This document shows positions 25,411 to 36,436 of a DNA stretch of 64,000 bases, piece after piece (the first letter of the stretch is position 1; the number at the start of each line of letters is the position of its first letter). The notes under the pieces are model-generated. The model was not told where the DNA came from and searched no databases. It saw only the letters and a program-made list of their open reading frames with translations. This stretch comes from Cannabis sativa (Eukaryota; Streptophyta; Magnoliopsida; Rosales; Cannabaceae): contig NC_083604.1 of NCBI RefSeq assembly GCF_029168945.1, positions 41,473,686 to 41,537,685 of the forward strand, given 5' to 3'. The translations under genes and the position numbers were made by a program.

Positions 25411-27543
25411 CTACTCAAATTTCTTTATTAATGATAAATCATTCAACATTTTCTCAATAGCTTCATCATCGTGTGCCCTTCCTTTGGTCTGCAATACATT
25501 AAAATCATATACAGATGTGAAAAATCTTTTGCCTTAGTTTTCATAAAAACAAAAAAAAAAGAAGAGATTGGTTTTACGAATCCTGTTAAGATTAGACAAC
25601 ATTTACTAATAGAAAATGAAAAAAAAATAGTTTTTTTCTAAAATATGAGACCCATTGCAAAATAAAAGAGAGTGAAATAAAATTATACCTTTATAGATGG
25701 TACCATAGCAATTGCTTCTTCCACAGTTTCAGGACAGAGATTGCCAAGCACACAAAGCTGCATAATCAAGGAGACATTAAGGCAACTGTTTGTAAGAATA
25801 TTCACAGAATGTAAGAATATTCACAGAATGATAATTAAATCCTTAACTACAAATTACCACACCAGTAAGCATATTAATTACCTCAAATTCAGCCAATTGA
25901 TATCTGCTTAGAATTCTGAAGAGCAGCAGTTAAGATCAACGAGATGGACAAAAGTTTGGAAGAAAAGAACAAGATCATGAGTATTCAAAAATTTAATAAC
26001 CAAAACAACATTATAATCAATGAATATTATCACAAATTTAAACATACTCTCGAACTTGTCTAACTGCATCAGGATTTTTATAGCGGCTAAACCTCTTTAC
26101 ATATTGCAGAGACTTCTCAAACACCCTGAAAAAGAGATAAAATAGCCAATAGGACTTAAGAATTTCGTTTGCATGTTAACAAATTAGATGATATGAAATA
26201 ACACATTTACGTGAAGTAGGAACACAAATCCTAATCAACAAATTATATGTTGTCCGAAGCCATTAAAATTGAAGAACTTAACATTTGGCTTGATGGTAGA
26301 AAAAATTAAGGTCTGGTACTTACTGAGAAACTTGATTTAGCGGATCATCAGACATTTGTTGAAGCTGATCATATTTACGTTCAAGAATGAGCGCAACTTC
26401 ACAATTCATAAGACATTTTGCCTTCAAAAACTCTAAAAGAGAGAAGAACGAAAACAACAAGTTAAAGAGGCATTGATCTGGATTAATTTGCTCATAAAAT
26501 ATAAAGAACACGAGCAATTGTATAATATCAAATGATTCAGATTTCATCTAGCTACTTATTGTTGATTTCTTTCATTGTTAATGATAATTAATGCTACAAT
26601 AACAATCTTGCTAATAATAGACCAATTTAAACTAAGCAAATCTACCCATTGTTTTTTCTTTCATGAAGCTAACTATTGATAATTACATGAATATTTTGTC
26701 AGTTTTTCTGATGCATTACAAAGAGAAAAAAATAATTTTTCAATCCTGTCATTTACTTCATATTAATTTTGTTTTATAATTAATGTTTTATATGTATATT
26801 TCCTCCACAATAGAAAAGCTAAATTATCTACCCCTAACACAACACCTTTGGCAGCTACCTTTTTCTTCCAAATTCAAAAAATTTCAAACTTATTTTCTCT
26901 CAATAGAAATGGCAGCTAGGGTTTTATGGGTTAAGAATTTTTTTTTTTTTCTTCTTCTTGCGACAGCCGCACACAAGTTCTAGGGTTAAAAAAATCTCTT
27001 CTTCAGAAAAATGTGTTTTCTAGGGTTTTGAATTTTCTTTCTCTTCTTCTCTCTAAACTCACGGGTAGGTTAGGATTGTTAGGGTTTTGATTTCTTCAAG
27101 CTTTTCTTCTTTTATTCTTACAACTGCTCACACCCGAAGCTCAAACAACCATGGTTCAAGTCCAGAAACTCGAACCAAAGCTCACGGTTTAAACACACAA
27201 ACCCAGCAAAATAATACCTCACACAAACCCGAATAATAAACTCAGAAAAAACAAATTTTGGTCAAACTCCCAAACAGAAACAAGAACAATAATTCAAACA
27301 AACAGATTTTTTATTTGCCCAATTACGAACCTAATATTAAGTATAACCAACAAATTTAATAATTTCCTAACCTCAAAAACAAAAGAATAGGAACCCTCAA
27401 AATAATTCAATTATTGTTTTTTGTGATTAAGATGCTCTGAAGTTAAATTTTACAGGTTAAGAGAGAGAATGATAGAGAGGGTTAGAAGAAGTACCATCTC
27501 CAATTTTGAGCTCAGCGGCATTCTCTTCCTCTTCTCCAGACAT
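25411..27543 (-). CDS. NRPB4: RNA polymerase II subunit 4 (RPB4), 6 exons
   Basis: Exons on the minus strand: 27543-27495, 26432-26324, 26125-26048, 25915-25882, 25757-25689, 25488-25411. All junctions are GT..AG and phases fit, giving 138 residues, the length of Arabidopsis NRPB4. Recognised stretches are MSGEEEENAAELKIGDEFLK, CLMNCEVALILE, QYVKRFSRYKNPDAVRQVRE, LCVLGNLCPETVEEAIAMVP and the end NDLSLIKKFE. RPB4 pairs with RPB7 to form the stalk of RNA polymerase II and acts in initiation and mRNA handling in the nucleus. The first intron is about 1.06 kb. A 9-kb MULE is inserted 201 bp upstream of the start codon, which leaves only a short native promoter. Confidence 0.95.
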
Positions 27544-27735
27544 TATTTATTAGTAAAAGTTACGAAATTTGATTATGGTATTGTAGTCCGAGGATTCTAA
27601 TTTCAGAGCTTAGAAACACTTTAAGGAGGTGAATGGTGATCAACGATTTGGAGAGTGAGAATGTTGAGAACCTTATTTATAGACTGTCATACTAATCCTA
27701 TTCCTAAACTATATATATATTTATTTAATTTTTAA

Positions 27736-27744
27736 TTTTATAAA
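27736..27744. repeat. Left 9-bp target duplication of the MULE
   Basis: TTTTATAAA, identical to 36813-36821. Nine base pairs is the Mutator hallmark. Confidence 0.92.
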
Positions 27745-27830
27745 GGGAAATTTCACTTTTTGCCCTTAATAATATACCTCATATCAAAATTTATACTCTC
27801 CCTTAATTTGTACAAATTTAGTCCATTGAT
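27745..27830 (+). repeat. Left terminal inverted repeat of the MULE
   Basis: Begins GGGAAATTTCACTTTTTG. Matches the inverse of 36730-36812 with scattered differences. A CT-rich tract (27898-28022) follows, comparable to the GA-rich tract at 36620-36700. Confidence 0.85.
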
Positions 27831-28245
27831 TACATGAACTTTCCATTTTACCCTTTTTTTTTTTAAAAAAAAAATAAAATTGGTAAAAACTGAAATTGGT
27901 CTTTCTCTCTCTCTTCCCTCTCTCTCGTGCACCACTCTCTCTCTAGAAAAAACTGAAAAATTTGTCAAAAAATTTCTCTCTGTCCGTCCCACTCTCTCGT
28001 CCCTCTCTCTCTCTTCCCTCTTGAATGGTTGTTTCTCGGTGGGTGTTGGTGGAAAACCGAAGCACAACCCAATATCACTCAAGAATCTTACACCATTATA
28101 ATGGGTAAGTTGTGTTTTAAGCATTTTGTTTGACTTTATGTAGTTTAAAATTGTTATATGTGTGTTATTTGTTGGAACTGCTGTTTTTTGGTCTGAAATT
28201 GTTGAGATCTGGCAGATCTGGTTTTCAGTCGAAATCTGGGTTTTC

Positions 28246-28492
28246 CAGTGTTATCGATGATATATCGATAACTTATCGATGGTTTGTCGATGATTACACG
28301 AGGAAAGGTCAGTGATGACCATTATCGACGTTATGTCGACAGTATGTCGACATGTTATCGACATTAAGCAACCAACATATTATTTACATTTTGTCGACAG
28401 TTTGTCGATATCATGTCGACAAAAAGCATTTATCTTTTTTTAGAAGTTGTCGATATTTTGTCGACACCATGTCGACATTATATCGATGCAAA
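28246..28492. repeat. TCGA-core motif cluster 1 in the MULE
   Basis: About 15 copies by eye of an 8-bp word of the type (a/t)tgtcga(c/t) or (a/t)tatcga(c/t), spaced irregularly by about 8-40 bp. The core TCGA is a palindrome, so each site reads on both strands. Density is far above chance in such AT-rich DNA. Confidence 0.85.
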
Positions 28493-28644
28493 TGAAAAAA
28501 GCCATTAATAAAACATAACATAACATTAAAATAAACTAACATAAAAACATAACATAAAAAAACATGAAAAAAAACAGAAAATAAAGTTCATAAAAAAAAA
28601 AACAAACATTAAATAAAACTCACCACAAGCCATAACATAACAAA

Positions 28645-28974
28645 TTATTTTTTTTTAAATTCTTTGGCTTGTGGGTGAGCCTTGCAATACTTGCATAATG
28701 TTCCAGGCTTCACCGGTTTACCGTTAAAGATGCCTAGTTTGCAACGACGGCATCCTTCGGGGAACCCTGGTGGTGGAGCCGGCCATACACCAGTTTTGCA
28801 AAATTCTCTTTCAAGTTTCATGAACCTGAACTCGTTCCCACATCGTTCTCTTTCGAAAGCTCTTTGGGCGTCAAAAACTTTCTGCATTTCAGGAGTAATG
28901 ATGCCATCATCCTCCTGCTTTAGCTCTTCAGGAGTTAAGATAGGGAATTTGCCCTTGTTCTTTCTTGGCGCCAT
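28645..28974 (-). CDS. Small zinc-ribbon-like protein encoded antisense in the MULE transposase intron (109 aa)
   Basis: I do not recognise this protein. It has a basic start (MAPRKNKGKF), a charged, probably helical middle (PEMQKVFDAQRAFERER), a proline patch (WPAPPPGFP) and a Cys set C75-x2-C78-x15-C94-x2-C97 followed by His100, which looks able to bind one zinc. It ends in a Lys-rich tail. The first ATG is used, and a TATA box lies about 85 bp upstream on the same strand. GC content and codon use differ from the AT-rich array around it, so it is not a chance frame. It could be an element-borne accessory protein (like MURB in placement, not in sequence) or a captured host fragment. No introns are needed. 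Confidence 0.65.
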   Translation of the reverse strand: MAPRKNKGKFPILTPEELKQEDDGIITPEMQKVFDAQRAFERERCGNEFRFMKLEREFCKTGVWPAPPPGFPEGCRRCKLGIFNGKPVKPGTLCKYCKAHPQAKEFKKK

Positions 28975-29058
28975 ATTTAGAACTTAAGAATAAGAGAAAT
29001 TTTTAAGAGTAAGAGAGAAGTAGAAGACAAGAGCACTTATGAATAGGAAAGGGATTTG

Positions 29059-29067
29059 CTTTTATAG
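29059..29067 (-). promoter_or_regulatory. TATA box of the antisense zinc-ribbon gene
   Basis: The minus strand reads CTATAAAAG, about 85-92 bp before the ATG at 28974. That leaves room for a leader of about 60 nt rich in GA. Confidence 0.6.
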
Positions 29068-29077
29068 AGCATTATAC

Positions 29078-29460
29078 ATGTTGGGAATGTAGGAAAATTT
29101 AATGGCCATTAAATGTGTAACTGAACAGGTGAAACGCATGAAAAGGTGTATTTGTCGACCAAATATCGATACTATGTCGATATGATGTCGACAACATGCC
29201 AATTTAGTGACACGGCAAACTTATTTGTCGATACAATGCCGACGTCATGTCGATAGCATATCGATAGTACACGTGTCTGACATGGTTGGGAAGGGTTGTT
29301 GGGAACGTAGGTAAAATTTATTAACATTAAATGTGTAACCGTAAAACATGAAACGCATGCACTGTGTGTTTGTCGATTGAATGTCGATACTATGTCGATT
29401 GTTTGTCGACATAGGAATGGATTTATTACCATTGTACACGCGTCTGTCATGCAAATTCCT
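29078..29460. repeat. Diverged tandem duplication of about 200 bp in the MULE intron
   Basis: Both copies contain attaaatgtgtaac, then gaaacgcatg and tttgtcga, at about 29100-29160 and 29325-29375. The duplication multiplies the TCGA motifs in cluster 2. Confidence 0.7.
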
Positions 29461-29640
29461 TTGGGAGAATATGTCGATATAATGTCGATGGTGTGTCGAT
29501 GTTATATCGATGACGAGCATGCTTGGTGTGGTTGTCGACGTTATGTCGATATTATGTCGACAAAATGTCGACAATTAGTGTCATATTTTCTGCTGTTGTT
29601 GTTATCGACATTATGTCGATTGATATCGATGGGATGTCGA
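29155..29640. repeat. TCGA-core motif cluster 2 in the MULE
   Basis: About 23 copies by eye of the same words as cluster 1 (tatgtcgata, tttgtcgac, atatcgatg), ending close to the intron acceptor at 29700. Confidence 0.85.
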
Positions 29641-32273
29641 TTTTTTTTTTTTTGGTGTTTTTTCCTTTACTCACCTTGTTTGTTTGGTTTGCAATTGCAG
29701 GAGAGAAAGTGTTCCTTGTTGTATCGTACGATGGTGTTTGGTTATGTGAGAATTATAATTGGATTTACAAAGCAGATAGCAGCTTGACGTTGACAGTTAC
29801 AACTGAGACAACCCTACAAGAACTGCGACAAATTTTATATGAAGAGTTGGAAGTTGATCCTGTAGCGTATGATTTAAAGTTGGAGATTTGTTCCTTGTAC
29901 ATGAAGGGACAAATGGTTGCGCCAGAGGTTATTAAGAGAGAACGCCAACTGAGAACGTTCTTAGAGATGAGGGCAACAATGTCAAATACAGAGCTTATGC
30001 CATTATTCGTGACCAAGGTGAGAAAAGTTGGGAATTCGGAGCCTACGTCGCCTACTAATCCTCTCCCTCGGAGTGTGGTAGGGTCTTGCGTTCCCTAAAC
30101 AGATGTTGGGATTGGTGTGAATGAGGAGGTTCTGACCAATTTAGAGGTTCCGACCAATGTAGAGCAAGAACAAGAAGCGACAGGATTTCATCAGTTTGAA
30201 GAGTTCGATACAACCTTCTACAATAACGATCTTATTGTAGATTTGAATATGGACGATGAACATGATTTGGCAGTCGATAAAGCCGTAGCGGGACCTTCGT
30301 TGAGGTTAGAGTGTGTACCGAGTAACCAAGGTACACAGCGAGAACGACAACCTTGTAGTGAAAATCGTACTACACCTGGAACTAGCAGTAGTCGACAAGG
30401 CAGAACTGAAGAACATGCTCGTCATGCAACCTTCTCAACGTTCTCCTCTTTTGAAGTTTGTACCAAGTTCAAAGCTCCCATGTGGACAAAGGAAGATATA
30501 ATGGAAAATCATGAGCTAACTACTTGTTTACAAAGTAAGGAAGCAGGGGTGATAGAGCTTGGTAATTTTTATGAAAACAAGGAAGAACTGAGACAAGTAG
30601 TGGGTAGGTTTGCACTTAATAACAATTTTGAGTGGATGGTGAAGAAGTCATCCCCTGATGTGTTGTACGTTACATGCAAGGCTCCAGATTGTAAATGGAG
30701 AAGTAGGGGGAGGAAGAAGATGCATTCTGACAACTTTGAGGTCACTGTATTTCACAATGAACACACATGTAACTTGAATGCGAGACGTTCAGATCACCGT
30801 CAAGCAGCACCATGGGTAGTTGGCCACCTTATTAAGGGGAAGTACACCCAAGATGGAACTAAGTACAAGGCTAAAGACATACAGAGGGACATGTTTGACA
30901 ACTATGGTATCAGTATGAGTTATGTGAAGGCGTGGAGGTGCAGGGAGATGGGACTTACGTATGCTAGGGGTACGCCTGAGTTTTCATACATGAAGCTTCC
31001 TGGGTACTTGTACATGCTGGAACAGAAGAATCCAGGTACCATTACTGACTTGTACTTAGAGGATGAGTGGTTCAAGTACTGTTTTATATCACTCGGTGCA
31101 TGTAGAAGGGGTTTTTCTTTTTATCGTCCTGTTTTGAGTATCGATGGCACCTTCTTGAAGACGAAGTACGGCGGTATAATGTTAGTTGCTGTGGCATACG
31201 ATGCGAACAACCAATTGTTGCCGGTTGCTTATGGTATCGTTGACAGTGAGAATAACGACTCCTGGACGTATTTCTTACAGAAGTTGAGGGTAGCAATTGG
31301 CGTGGTTGAGAACTTAGTGTTTGTGTCAGATAGGCATCAAAGCATTGATCATGCTGTTGGACTCGTTTTTCCCGAAGCAGTCCACTGTGCATGCTATCAC
31401 CACATTGTTATGAACGTGAACGCCAAATTCAAGACTGATGCTTTTCACAACCAAATATATAATGTTGCTTACGTATGGTCGAAGACTGAATGTGATAGAG
31501 AGTTCGAGAAGCTTAGAAAGATGAATCCGACCATTGCTGCATATGTGGAGAGTATAGGGTTTGAGAAGTGGGCTCACCCTTATTGTTTAGGCGATAGATA
31601 CAACATCATGACGAGCAACGCTGCTGAAAGCTTCAATAGTGTCACAGAAGAGTTCAGGAAATATCCAATAACTACTTTGGTTGAATTTATCAGGTTCACA
31701 CTCCAATCGTGGTTCGCTGATCGCCTCGAAAATGCTGACAAATGTACCACCCCTTTGGCCACGCTCTTTGAAAAAAACTTGGCAAAAATTCATGAAAATG
31801 CAAGGTACAGGCGCGTCCAACGAAATGAAGCCAATTTGTATAATGTTGGTAGGGGACCTAACGGTGAAAGAGGTGGTGATGTGAATCTAGTTGAAAGAAC
31901 ATGCACCTGCGGCGTGTTCACGTTATTGAAACTCCCTTTCCTTCATGCATGTGCCGCGGCATTGAAAACGAACACAAGTGTGTACACGCTTTGCTCACCT
32001 TATTATTCAAAAGAAACGTGGAGGAAGATTTACGATGATACCATCAATCTTGCTGGTGACGAGGATGATTGGGTTCTCCCAGAACACATCAAGAATATGA
32101 AAGTTGGGGTACCTGTGGAAAAGAAGCCTGTAGGTCGTCCAAGAAAAAGCAACGCTGGAAGAAGACGGGAGAACCGTTTCCCGTCTGGTGATAAAAAAGG
32201 TTCTGTACCACGAAACTGCAGCCGCTGTGGCAGTTCAGGCCACAACAGAGCAACATGCAAAGCCCGCATTTGA

Positions 32274-32933
32274 GGCGTCCTGTACTTATTCGTTGTAATA
32301 ACATGTTTTCTATTGGGAAATTCGATAAATTACCCCTATCCTTTCACTTTCCAGGGCGTATGTCGATACAGAGGCAACGGTTAGCGTGATGAACTATTTT
32401 ATAATGATGCATATTTTGTCATCATTTGTTTTTATTTTCATGTGCTAACGAAATTATATATATATATCTAAATGAGTTCATCTGCAACCTCCTGAAATAT
32501 ATAATATAGCATAATAGACATATATATGGTATATTGAAGAGACTCTTTTTCTTCCTCAAATATATAAGTACTATATATAATTCTTCATTATCCAATTTAC
32601 CTTCACTTGGTCTAACATATAAAGAGAGTGATAGAGAGTGGTCTAATATATAATACTGAAGTATGGGGAGTGTCTTCACTAGTAACTGGTCTAACTATGA
32701 ATAATTATCGCTATTTCAGGTTCGAAACTGCTTTAAAATAATGTCGAGGTTGAATATTTTTTAAATATTTTAATTATTTTTAGGTTTAATAGTTATTTTT
32801 GTTGAATAATATCGATATTTTATATTTGAAACCACGAATAATTATCAAAATTTGAACGAAGAGAAAGTCTATATATACATAACTGTAATGTTAATTACAC
32901 AAAATATACAATGTCTCAATAATTACACAATAA
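32274..32933. other. Convergent spacer between transposase and ULP-like gene
   Basis: About 660 bp of AT-rich DNA holding the 3' flanks of both MULE genes. No frame or repeat of note. Confidence 0.6.
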
Positions 32934-35799
32934 TCAGCCAACATTTTGGTAAAATAAATCAACACACCACCGTTGACGAAACATAGCTATCCGGCCTGGC
33001 GTCACATCGGTCAATCCACGTTGCATCATGAGATGCTCCACATACTCAATGCAATAGACGCCACAATCACCACTAAATGCAAAATAAAATGTAAAGTCAG
33101 TCTAACGTAAAACATATTTTAATACTATAGTACTTTTTTATCGCTATGTACCTGGTTGTTGCCTTCGGAACTAAGTCGTGAGTGGCTCGAGTCGAATGCA
33201 TTTTTGGAAGCACCGTGATGTCCCTGTTAGTTAACGCCATGATCTGGTTGTTACGTGGAAATTTACCGGTTGCAAGGATTAGCGAGGGCAGCAGTTCTTC
33301 CCAAGTCTTCAGGATGGGTTCCATGGCGGTCCAATGACAGACGCTGGAATCACAGTCGTAGACATTAATTTTCCACAGCTCTATGTCAACTTCAAGTGTG
33401 ACCCAGTGCCTTGCCTCGGGAAGATGCAGAATGAAGTAAATATACTCGTTACCCCTCCATCTCTCAAAGACTTGGGACTGTAATTACGGAGAACAACGAA
33501 ACAATTAACAAACCATAATAATCCTCCCAAACAATTAACAATCGAAGTTATAATCATAGTTCAACATTTAAAATCTTACTAAAACAATACCTTATGAACC
33601 CCTCTGCAGTAGTCCAGGATATAATCCTCCCACACAAAGTTTCTCCTCGGACCCTTGTGGTTCGTCCATGCACTGCTGATCATGGTGGTCACGAATGTGG
33701 AGAGAATGACACCCTTCTGAGGAAATGTCAGTGGATAGTCGGTGCGTCGCCTCCTCAGCATATGCATTGTTGCATATAAAGGGAAATGTCAGTTAGACAA
33801 AAAAATATATTAATTGCACATAAAGTTGTAAAGTGAAGTAATATTATAAAATACTTTACTTACGTCATCTGTAAGCCATTCCTTTGGTGTGAGCATTATC
33901 CAAAAGAATGATGGACCGTAATCACCACTTCTCAAATCCCGAAGTCGGTGGTTCGGAATGAGTCCAACACACCACTTTCGGAAAGTAACTAACAATTTCT
34001 CATCCGGTGGCTCCAGGGGATCAAACGTCGAAGATGGCCTATGTCTCCTCTTCATCTCCGTGTAGTCACCGAACCATACAGGAGGATTTCTCTTCCTCTT
34101 CCGACTCTTAACCACTGCAGGTTGTGCCTCTATCGACAGAATCTCACCCTGCGACTCGGTGTCATGTACATGGATAACACCTGTATCGATGGGAGTCGCT
34201 GGAGCTCCCTCATAAGGATCGTACCCGTCGGGGAAGACCTCCTCCTCTTCTACTGGGGGTGATGCAGCTGGTGGTGGGGTAGATGGATCTGCTGGGGCCT
34301 CCGGTGCTGAAGCTGTCGTTGGCGGACGATTCAACATGGCCAATATGTCTCTGAGCTGCTCCATAATTACGTTCTGACCACCCTTCAGCTCTACATGGCT
34401 GGTCTCGTATGCCTTCTTCAGCTCGACATGAGCAGCATACAGACCCTGAGTGTCAGCCTCGATCCTATCCAACCTCGCCACTAAATCAGTGTACTCGGCA
34501 CCCCGAACGCCTGATGAAGATGGTGCACTGGGCTGAGGTTCTGAACCAGTGGCCTGAAAAAATATATACCAAAAAAATACGGTAAGCATACGATAATTCC
34601 ACAATGTAACAAATATCACAAAACAAAAACAATAAAAAATCAAGACATAAAAAAAAAGTTCCAAAAATTGGTACCTGAGTGTCTGTTTCCTGAGTGTCTG
34701 GTACCTGAGTCTCTGGTACCTGACTACCTGCCTCAGCCTCTGTGTCATCCACACCATCATCAACCAGGTTCTCCACACCATCGTAAGATATGGTCCTCAC
34801 AAATGCCTCCTCCTCTGTCCGTGGAAGTAGCCCCTTCACCACTTCAAGATTTTGTTTATGGTTCAAAAAATATCAAAATAGAACCATTTAGCATTTATGT
34901 TAAATAATTATTCTGAACATAAGTGAAATTCATACCCGTCTAGCAAATAATGCGCTGACGTCTTTCTTCCTAATATCGCCCTTGCTCGTCCAGCTAAGCA
35001 TCCTGGGGAACCGAATCCCGTGATTCGTGCCATACCTCTTCCCAACCTCCAAAATGGCCTCGTACGCCCAATATTGTATTGCAGGTGCGAAGCCATATGC
35101 TGTGTATTTGCACTCGTGCTGAACATCCGAACTCAGCTTCTTCTCGTAGTTGGCCTTCTGTTTCAACATGTCTTTTTGAAGCGAGTGCATGAGTCTGGCG
35201 AATGAGTGCTTCCCCCAAGGAATCCGGAAGAAGAACTCGAGGTCTTCCACATATCTAAGTATGTGAGGCGTAATCAGCGCGTTTGCCTCGCGGCCCAGAA
35301 GCACTGACTCCACAAACAAGCACAAGCCGAGCTTGTACAAGTCTTCCGGGTTCTGACAGTTTGTGAACCTATCTTGGAGTGCTTCTGTCTTCACACTATC
35401 AGACCGGTTGAAATATTTGTTGATCAATCGGTCTGACCCTGAGCGAGCAACCTGCGCAGCCTTCTCCTCTTCTGTTGGCCCCGAGGAGAAGTCCAGGCCT
35501 GTAATGAGTGCAAACTCCAGCACTTCGAATCTGACCTCCTTCCGACCAACGTAAAACCGCATCCTCAACTCCTCCTGGGCATCTACCTTCATTTTGTGGA
35601 GCATAAGCTGGTGAAATAACACTGAGGAGAATGTCAACGGTACGACATTCCAAAAGCTGCCGAAACGGCTTTCCTTCGCCGTGTTATTCAAGTTGAACTC
35701 CTCAAACCGAGACTTTATTTTTGCAAAAGTTCTGGTGCCTCTGTAAGTAACGCGTCCGGTAAAATGCGCAGGTGCTGGAATTATGAGTCTGGGAGCCAT
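32934..35799 (-). pseudogene. MULE-borne DUF1985/Ulp1 (C48) protease gene, one splice acceptor apparently lost
   Basis: Minus-strand exons: 35799-34936 (DUF1985-like, 288 aa, starts MAPRLIIPAP, includes REVRFEVLEFALITGLDF-like block), 34833-34675 (QVPETQVPDTQ repeats), 34553-33864 (linker, Pro/Glu-rich, basic SRKRKRNPPVWF), about 33770-33591, 33477-33152 and 33072-32934. The last three encode the Ulp1 cysteine protease: His in RHWVTLEVDIELW, Asp in NVYDCDSS, Cys in SGDCGVYCIEY, all present. About 785 residues. Ulp1 enzymes cut SUMO; in transposons the target is unknown. Phases fit throughout except before the fourth exon: no AG exists on the minus strand from 33853 down to 33757, so normal splicing there is not possible. 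An upstream untranslated exon is likely (donor AAAG/GTAAGA at 36437/36436, acceptor TTTTTTCAG just before the ATG). Confidence 0.85.
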
Positions 35800-36436
35800 C
35801 TGAAAAAACAAAAAACAAATAAATAAAGCTGCCAAAAAATTTAAAAACCATGTCGACATTATATCGACATGCCGTCGACATTATGTCGACATTATCAAAA
35901 GCAAACTCAATTCACTTATGTCGACAAAATATCGACATCCTGTCGACATTCAGTCGACAATTTTAAACTGGCAACAATTTCACAGCATGTCGACAAAATA
36001 TCGACATCCTGTCAACATTCAGTCGACAATACAAGCTTAAATTCAACAAGATAATATAATCGACAACATATCGACAACCGGTCGATATGCTGTCCACAAA
36101 TTCAATCAGACCACAATTTCACAACAAGTCGACAACCAATATAGGGCAGAAAATACATTTAAACCACCAATCGACATCCTATCGACATACAAACGATATC
36201 CTATCGACATACAAATAACAGCTAAATTCAAACAGACACCCAATCTATCGACATCCTATCGATATCCTATCGACATGTCATCGATAAACCCTGTAATAAA
36301 CACAGATACCATTGAAACACTAACATCTACAACCTAAAGATCACAAAAGCTACAAAAAATCTACTAATCTCAACAACATTATATGATTGGCATCAAAATC
36401 TATGAAAAATATATTTTTTCAAAAAAAAAATCTTAC
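35800..36436 (-). other. Probable leader intron of the ULP-like gene
   Basis: The donor GTAAGA is at 36436 and the acceptor TTTTTTCAG ends at 35800, directly before ATGGCTCCC. It is 637 bp long and contains TCGA cluster 3. This mirrors the transposase leader intron at the other end. Confidence 0.6.
35845..36290. repeat. TCGA-core motif cluster 3 in the MULE
   Basis: About 22 copies by eye, mostly in the orientation tatcgacat or atgtcgacat, some with small changes (gtcaacatt, tgtccaca). The same words as clusters 1 and 2, at the other end of the element. Confidence 0.85.

Larger units (their letters stand above)
28105..29700 (+). other. Leader intron of the transposase, carrying motif arrays and an antisense gene
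   Basis: GTAAGT donor and TTGCAG acceptor, about 1.6 kb. The phase joins ATGG to GAGAGAAAG, giving the MGEK start typical of plant MULE transposases. It holds the TCGA arrays at 28246-28492 and 29155-29640 and the antisense ORF at 28645-28974. Confidence 0.7.
28101..32273 (+). pseudogene. mudrA-like MULE transposase, broken by an in-frame stop
   Basis: A 4-nt first coding exon (ATGG, 28101-28104) precedes a GTAAGT donor. The intron ends with gcaattgcag at 29700 and exon 2 runs 29701-32273 in one frame of 858 codons. A TAA at 30096-30098 (codon 134) interrupts it. Domains in order: PB1-like N-terminal domain (MGEKVFLVVSYDGVW, about 1-90); MuDR DNA-binding domain (about residues 265-370, with KAPDCKWR); MULE transposase core with SIDGTFL (about 481) and VSDRHQSI; SWIM-type finger near 735; CCHC knuckle near 840 (CSRCGSSGHNRATC). 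In the SWIM finger the motif reads CTC..LPFLHAC, where families have PC.HAC; a zinc-binding Cys seems replaced by Phe. It would bind the element ends and cut and move the MULE. With the stop it probably makes no full protein. Confidence 0.88.

Noticed and set aside
27753..28124. 123-residue minus-strand frame at the left MULE end
   Set aside because: It spans the inverted repeat and the CT-rich leader. The composition (Arg/Glu runs from GA repeats) explains it.
28246..29640. CRISPR-like array
   Set aside because: The repeated unit is only about 8 bp with irregular spacing and lies in a plant transposon. There are no uniform repeats or spacers.
30117..30120. Separate start of the transposase at 30117
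   Set aside because: That codon is GTG, and the same frame is open upstream to 29701 except for one TAA. The MGEK start through the leader intron fits the family better.
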